A stretch of 19,440 nucleotides of DNA from an uncultured Bacteroides sp. (GTDB lineage Bacteria > Bacteroidota > Bacteroidia > Bacteroidales > Bacteroidaceae), in the NCBI GenBank assembly GCA_947071285.1, contig CAMTFK010000071.1, positions 1 to 19,440 of the forward strand, in the 5' to 3' direction. Each line of letters opens with the position of its first letter. The stretch's first letter is position 1. The notes beneath the pieces were generated by a model. The model was not told the DNA's origin and did no database searches. It saw only the letters and a program-made list of their open reading frames with translations. This document shows, one piece after another, positions 15,071 through 19,440 of the stretch. The translations under genes and the position numbers were made by a program.

Positions 15071-16711
15071 ATGAAGCATCTTGCACTCTTGTTCCTCATT
15101 CTCTCATTATCATCATGCAGTCGTTACAAACAGGCAAATGATATAATAGACAAGGCCGAAGCCATTGTCTCCCACCACCCGGACAGCGCCCTCCTCCTTC
15201 TGCAATCCATACACGAACCGGAAGCGCTGACCGACTCCCTACGGGCAAAATTCTGGCTGGTCAACGGGCAGGCACACTACAACAGCAACCGTTCCACAGC
15301 CGAAGATTCCCTATTGAAATATGCGCTGGACTACTACAAGGAACACGACGATATTGTACGAACAACTCAGGCATACAAACTGTTCGCGCAACACCTTTGG
15401 TGGAAGGGCGACCGGGCAGCAGCAGCGAACCTGTTGCACGAAGGAATGGAAACCGCACGGGCAGCGCAGGATACCGCCTGCACCCTCCAACTACTCCATT
15501 CCATCATCACCCAAAGCACGGGAGACGAGAACTTTGAAGATGCCGTGAAGTACCTGAAAGAATTGCTGGCAACAGACAGGGACGCCCCGGACACCTACAT
15601 AACTTACAATATGCTGGGCATCGCCTATTATTATCTCCAGCAGAAAGATTCCTCTTTATGCTACCTGCAAAAAGCCTACGAAGCAGTCAATCAGCCCAAC
15701 TACGACCTCAACTCGTGGGGACTTGTGTCACGAAACTATGCGGACATCCTCAGCGACTTCGGCGAACACCGCAAGGCAATCGACATCCAGCGCGAAGTGC
15801 TCCGCCGCTATCTTGCGGCAAACGATAAATTCGCATCGCTCTCTTACAGCTCCCTGGGCAGGTATTACCTGAATATCCACCAAATGGATTCGGCGAGATA
15901 CTACATGCAAATGAGTAAGGAAACCTATTCGCCTTACATCGCCCAGGACTTGTCATTGAGCAACTACTACCTCATTCAGAATACCCTGATGCAATATATT
16001 TCCACCAATCAGTTCCTCATCAAGGACGTCACTCTCTTCTCCAACCGGATGTTCGAGGACTACCTCAACCGGGAGAAAGTGATTGCCGAGAAGAACGAGA
16101 GCAAGCGGGTATTGGAACAACGGAATCTCCGCCTGTCCATCGCCAAGCAACAGGAGCAAATGCTACTCATTATCGTGCTGTTAGCTGTCGTTCTGGCTGC
16201 GGTACTCGTGGCGTTCTACATCCAGCGAAGAAAGAAGCTGCTGGAAGAGAAGGAAGAAGAACTGGACACGCTGAAACATCTGTGGGCTGATGTAGAGAAG
16301 ACGAATAATGAGAATGACCAGTTCTTCAAGAAAATCCTGCTCCAACAGATGGGTATTATACGTATGGTTGCCACCAATCCAACGCCACACAACCAGGAAT
16401 TCCTGTCGCAGATGAAGCGCATCACTCAAGAAGATATTCCCACGGACGACCTGCTGGTTTGGGAAGACCTTTATAAAGTGATTGATTCCATATACGGCAA
16501 TTTCTACACGCACGTCCTCACCCGCTTCGGCAATGTGCTGAATGAGCGTGAACTACAACTCTGCTGCCTGCTGAAAGCCAACTTCTCTACGAAAGAAATC
16601 AGTGTAGTCACCCAGCAGAGTGTGCGCACGGTCTATCAACGGAAAACTACTATTCGCCAGAAACTGAATATGGATGAGAAAGAGGACATTGCGGACTTTC
16701 TGAGCCGATAA
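15071..16711 (+). CDS. Membrane-anchored TPR protein with LuxR-like C-terminal HTH
   Basis: A 546-residue protein. The N-terminus is a lipoprotein-type signal, MKHLALLFLILSLSSC, with the candidate lipobox cysteine C16. Residues about 25-330 are helical tetratricopeptide-like repeats (for example DTYITYNMLGIAYYYLQQKDSSLCYLQKAYEA and SLSYSSLGRYYLN segments). A coiled-coil-like stretch (about 335-362) precedes a membrane helix at about 364-385 (MLLIIVLLAVVLAAVLVAF). A second charged helix, RRKKLLEEKEEELDTLK, follows and leads to a C-terminal helix-turn-helix (about 488-540, LNERELQLCCLLKANFSTKEISVV then VRTVYQRKTTIRQKL) of the LuxR type. The layout implies a periplasmic TPR sensor, one membrane pass and a cytoplasmic DNA-binding domain. 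It ends 6 bases from the convergent barrel gene. Regulatory targets are unknown; the barrel gene or the divergent small gene are candidates. Confidence 0.88.
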   Translation: MKHLALLFLILSLSSCSRYKQANDIIDKAEAIVSHHPDSALLLLQSIHEPEALTDSLRAKFWLVNGQAHYNSNRSTAEDSLLKYALDYYKEHDDIVRTTQAYKLFAQHLWWKGDRAAAANLLHEGMETARAAQDTACTLQLLHSIITQSTGDENFEDAVKYLKELLATDRDAPDTYITYNMLGIAYYYLQQKDSSLCYLQKAYEAVNQPNYDLNSWGLVSRNYADILSDFGEHRKAIDIQREVLRRYLAANDKFASLSYSSLGRYYLNIHQMDSARYYMQMSKETYSPYIAQDLSLSNYYLIQNTLMQYISTNQFLIKDVTLFSNRMFEDYLNREKVIAEKNESKRVLEQRNLRLSIAKQQEQMLLIIVLLAVVLAAVLVAFYIQRRKKLLEEKEEELDTLKHLWADVEKTNNENDQFFKKILLQQMGIIRMVATNPTPHNQEFLSQMKRITQEDIPTDDLLVWEDLYKVIDSIYGNFYTHVLTRFGNVLNERELQLCCLLKANFSTKEISVVTQQSVRTVYQRKTTIRQKLNMDEKEDIADFLSR

Positions 16712-16717
16712 ACTACC

Positions 16718-19024
16718 TTATTTCTTTCCGGACAGAACACCCGTATCCGAGTCACTATTATTAAGCACTTTACCTTTTGAATTATAACTCCTTCCGAAAT
16801 CGAGCCTAAACGAGACATTCACCATGAATATCGGGCTCAGATTTGTAGAGAAAGCCACCTGCCTGCTGCCTGCCAGATGTGACACATTCTCTATTTCCTG
16901 CTCATACCGCTTGGTGAACGGGTTGAGCACTCCGGCCGAAATGCTCCACTTCTCCTTATTATAACCCAGCATCATGGAGTGCAGCTTTTCTTCTTTAGTG
17001 ATTGTCTCGCCCCACAACGTATGGCTGCTGGTATTCATTTCCGCCATGAACGTCCAGTTCTTATAAGCCGCCATCAGGCTACCACGGACACCAAAGTTGG
17101 TATGAGTGTGTGTATAAGTATTCCCCTGACTGATATAACGGTTCAGGAACGGTGTCACTCTGATGGCAATGTACTCCTTCCAAGGAAGTATCTGGACAGA
17201 CGTTTCGAGGTTAATCCTATGGAAGCCTTTATGATTCTCCATAGTGCGGATAAACTTTCCATCCTCAAAGTAAGTACTCTCCATCACAGGTTTGTTGTCA
17301 TAACTGTAGCGGGCAAAGAAGTCGACAGCCACCTTCTTATGCATCCAGCTTGCACTGAAAGTGTTGGAGTAGAAGCGGACGGGCTTTAATCCGGGATTTC
17401 CCCGGCGCACTTGCAGCAAGTCTATGGGTTGCGAGATGTCGTTGAGGTCGGACAAGGAAGGAGAATAGCCGGAGATATAGCCGTTATATCTAAAAAACAG
17501 ATTCTCCTTCGGAGTATAAGACAGCCGGATGGAAGGCTTGAAGATATAAGTTTCGTTATGCTTCCCTTCCTGCGAATTGTAAGTTCTCATACCGCCTATG
17601 CCCAGTGTATAAGCGAACTTATTGATATCGCGCTGATATTCGGCAAAGACGTACGTTTCTGCTGTGTTCATCTCCACCTGTTCTTCCACAGCTCCCGAAT
17701 ATCCGTTGCTGAGATAAGCTTGCGTGTGCTTGATGCCGCCGGAGAGTTTGCCGTTCTTAAACTTCTTATCATAAATACCTTCGGTGATGAGGGAATACTT
17801 CTCGCCATCAATGGAAGAATAGACTGTTGACGGAGTTTCACCCGGCATACTTTCCTGATAGGTACGCATGTTCTCACTATTCAGATAAGTGCCTACCACG
17901 TTGAAGGTCAGGCTCTGTTGATGCTTCATGCTGCGCTGGTAGTAGACGTCCAGTGAAGGAATCCGCAACTTCGACGAAAGACGGTCGGATATGGAGAGGG
18001 CATCTTCTCCCTGATACAAGCTGCTCTCTCGGTCGGAAAAGGAGTTGGGGGTATCGTTATAATTATTCCGCAAAGTGACGTTCAGCATTTGCTTGTCATC
18101 GTCCTGCAAGTTATAGGTTAGGGAAAAGTTAAGGTCGTCGTACTTCACCGGGGTAGGTTTGCCAATCTCCCTGCGCTCCAAGGTGTTATCAGGGAAGCGG
18201 AAAGTCTCATAGTTCTCCCGCGTCCACTTTAGGTCTCTCCGTCCCCAATAGACATAGGCGCTAAACTCGGACTTCCGATAGTTATACTTGGCGGAAAGGT
18301 TGTTTTCGCCATAACCGTTAGCTGAAAGGGCATTCGATAAATCGGCCGCAATGGTTCCGCCGGAGTCTTTTCTTTTGACGATGTAATCCAGCACCGCCCC
18401 TACATTGCCATAGCGCAAACCGGGATTATCATGGTATTCTATCTTCAAGATATCCGCAGGACTTAAGGCGATAACTTCCGCCTGAGTTACCTCTACTCCG
18501 TTTATTCTGAATTGTACACTCTCTCCACCGGACATTTTCACGGAATTATCCACCGGATTAATCAGGATGCGGGACAATTGCAGATTCCGTAAAAGGGACA
18601 GCCCGTTGGTAGACGCCTTTACCTGTGCCTGTGTGGGAAGGATAATCTGACGGTCGGTTTTCTTCAGGACAGGGTTAGCGCGTACAGTAACCCCTTCCAG
18701 CATTACGCCGGAGTTCAGTAAGGCAATATCTCCGATAGGCAGGTTCTTTTTCAGGTTCCGGATGTCAATACACACCGTTTCATAACCTACATAAGAAGCA
18801 GTGACTCTAAAGTTTCCGTTCGCCACATTATCAAAAGAGAAATTCCCCTTGGTATCCGTAACAGTTCCTTTTACAAATAAAGAATCAGAAGTCAGCAACT
18901 GCACTGTTACAAATTCCAGTCCCGACTTTGTTTCTTCTTCTACAACCCTGCCTGTTATCTTGTTTTGGGCAACTGCCATAAGGGATACAAGCGACGCAAT
19001 GCATAAAATAATCATGTGTTTCAT
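16718..19024 (-). CDS. TonB-receptor-like outer-membrane beta-barrel protein
   Basis: A 768-residue exported protein. The signal peptide is about residues 1-19 (MIILCIASLVSLMAVA, cleavage before QNK). Residues about 21-105 form a carboxypeptidase-regulatory-like beta-sandwich (KITGRVVEEETKSGLEFVTVQL, then GTVTDTKGNFSFDNVANGNFRVTASYVGYE). A plug-like region follows (about 110-215, with SVQFRINGVEVTQAEVIALSPADILKIEY). The rest is a C-terminal barrel of alternating strands ending in VSFRLDFGRSYNSKG. It belongs with outer-membrane beta-barrel proteins related to TonB-dependent receptors. It is shorter than a SusC (about 1000 residues) and has no SusD beside it, so it is not a classical glycan importer. 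Possible ligands include peptides, metal chelates or an envelope signal. An in-frame ATG three codons downstream (19015) is an alternative start. Its stop codon faces that of the TPR regulator. Confidence 0.88.
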   Translation of the reverse strand: MKHMIILCIASLVSLMAVAQNKITGRVVEEETKSGLEFVTVQLLTSDSLFVKGTVTDTKGNFSFDNVANGNFRVTASYVGYETVCIDIRNLKKNLPIGDIALLNSGVMLEGVTVRANPVLKKTDRQIILPTQAQVKASTNGLSLLRNLQLSRILINPVDNSVKMSGGESVQFRINGVEVTQAEVIALSPADILKIEYHDNPGLRYGNVGAVLDYIVKRKDSGGTIAADLSNALSANGYGENNLSAKYNYRKSEFSAYVYWGRRDLKWTRENYETFRFPDNTLERREIGKPTPVKYDDLNFSLTYNLQDDDKQMLNVTLRNNYNDTPNSFSDRESSLYQGEDALSISDRLSSKLRIPSLDVYYQRSMKHQQSLTFNVVGTYLNSENMRTYQESMPGETPSTVYSSIDGEKYSLITEGIYDKKFKNGKLSGGIKHTQAYLSNGYSGAVEEQVEMNTAETYVFAEYQRDINKFAYTLGIGGMRTYNSQEGKHNETYIFKPSIRLSYTPKENLFFRYNGYISGYSPSLSDLNDISQPIDLLQVRRGNPGLKPVRFYSNTFSASWMHKKVAVDFFARYSYDNKPVMESTYFEDGKFIRTMENHKGFHRINLETSVQILPWKEYIAIRVTPFLNRYISQGNTYTHTHTNFGVRGSLMAAYKNWTFMAEMNTSSHTLWGETITKEEKLHSMMLGYNKEKWSISAGVLNPFTKRYEQEIENVSHLAGSRQVAFSTNLSPIFMVNVSFRLDFGRSYNSKGKVLNNSDSDTGVLSGKK

Positions 19025-19027
19025 AAA

Positions 19028-19063
19028 CCTAATTTTTGAATGATTTGATGAGACAAAATTAGG
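19028..19063. promoter_or_regulatory. Promoter region of the barrel gene with a 9-bp inverted repeat
   Basis: On the minus strand TAATTTTG (19061 to 19054) fits the TAnnTTTG minus-7 consensus, 30 bases before the ATG at 19024. The same bases form one arm of a perfect inverted repeat: CCTAATTTT at 19028-19036 and AAAATTAGG at 19055-19063, separated by 18 bases. An operator overlapping the promoter is possible. A minus-33 element is not evident. Confidence 0.4.
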
Positions 19064-19440
19064 CTGAAAGTAGGGTTCGATTGATTTATATCGACAGGTT
19101 TATAAAGTGCAACTACTTTTTCAACGCACTGATAATCAGAAGAGAGCAAACAAAGATTTCGGAAAAAGTTTATATTATCCCTTTAGACGTTTATATGCCA
19201 ATTGCAATGGAGAAATCCGACATTAAAAGCACAACTTTCCACCCTTATAAACACTTCTTCTATCGCACTATCATTTTGACATTCTGTATTTCCTGATTGC
19301 CGACAATACGCTGTATCTATCCAAGTACCCGTAAACGCAGAAACAAGCAAGCAGAAATCTGCAAAAAGCAGATTAACTGCATAATATCTGAATCCTTACA
19401 TTTCTTTTAGAATGAGATATTCCCTGAAAAGCGTATATAT
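19064..19440. other. Non-coding right end of the window
   Basis: This AT-rich region of about 375 bases has no supported gene. An open frame at 19081-19296 begins with TTG and its translation looks like translated AT-rich non-coding sequence. The notable content is a cluster of GCAG/CTGC inverted repeats at 19351-19380. An ATG at 19412 opens a frame (MRYSLKSVY) that runs off the window and might be the start of the next gene, but nine codons cannot support a call. Confidence 0.5.
19351..19380. repeat. Clustered GCAG/CTGC inverted repeats
   Basis: GCAGAAATCTGC (19351-19362) and GCAGATTAACTGC (19368-19380) are two similar palindromes separated by AAAAA. The inner halves also pair with each other: AATCTGC (19356-19362) with GCAGATT (19368-19374). 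The three possible hairpins are mutually exclusive. This could be a tandem operator for a gene beyond the window, or an RNA structure. Confidence 0.4.

Noticed and set aside
14967..15086. A 40-residue N-terminal extension of the small acidic protein
   Set aside because: It would cross both divergent promoter-like elements and overlap the start of the TPR gene.
16718..19024. Reading the barrel protein as a SusC homologue
   Set aside because: It is too short for SusC, has no SusD partner, and is transcribed opposite to the PUL genes.
19081..19296. A 71-codon open frame beginning with TTG
   Set aside because: The product has no domain or compositional sign of a real protein, the start is weak, and the region is AT-rich intergenic sequence.
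19412..19440. Start of another gene (MRYSLKSVY)
   Set aside because: Only nine codons are visible before the window ends, which is too little to support a call.

Overview
The window looks like a Bacteroides (or close Bacteroidales) chromosome segment. The signs are glycoside hydrolases with signal peptides or lipoboxes, a hybrid two-component sensor/regulator of the PUL-associated type, a TonB-receptor-like barrel with a carboxypeptidase-regulatory-like N-terminal domain, and promoter-like elements of the TAnnTTTG class used by Bacteroidales. The genus is inferred from gene content; no marker gene is present.

Bases 1-239 hold no gene but contain a GC-rich, strongly palindromic repeat (about 5-132) with 34-base imperfect inverted arms plus a perfect 9-bp hairpin. 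From 240 to 14401 all genes lie on the + strand and form the downstream part of a polysaccharide utilization locus: a small secreted beta-sandwich-like protein, a GH43 with endo-arabinanase-like motifs and a C-terminal ricin-type module (start overlaps the previous stop), a GH9-type lipoprotein, a GH43 lipoprotein, a GH3 beta-xylosidase/glucosidase-type enzyme with a PA14 insert, a second type of GH43 with a C-terminal CBM6-like module, and a 1365-residue hybrid two-component system protein (HTCS). Hairpins after the GH9 and GH3 genes and promoter-like elements before the two downstream GH43 genes suggest that the cluster is expressed as several units. The enzyme set (three GH43, GH3, GH9) points to an arabinose- and xylose-rich plant polysaccharide such as arabinoxylan, arabinan side chains or an arabinosylated beta-glucan. 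The exact substrate cannot be read from the sequence. No SusC/SusD pair is visible, so it may lie upstream of base 1.

From 14401 to 14480 there is a 22-bp tandem palindromic repeat between the HTCS and a convergent small acidic protein of unknown function (minus strand, 14487-14966). A divergent intergenic region leads to a TPR protein with a lipobox, one internal membrane helix and a C-terminal LuxR-like helix-turn-helix (15071-16711). It ends 6 bases from a convergent TonB-receptor-like outer-membrane barrel protein (minus strand, 16718-19024). Bases 19025-19440 hold no supported gene; they contain the barrel gene's promoter region and two sets of inverted repeats.

Working model (inference): extracellular or periplasmic hydrolases release arabinose/xylose oligosaccharides, a breakdown product binds the periplasmic propeller domains of the HTCS, and its cytoplasmic AraC-type domain activates the locus. 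The TPR-HTH protein and the barrel protein look like a separate membrane sensing/envelope module next to the PUL.
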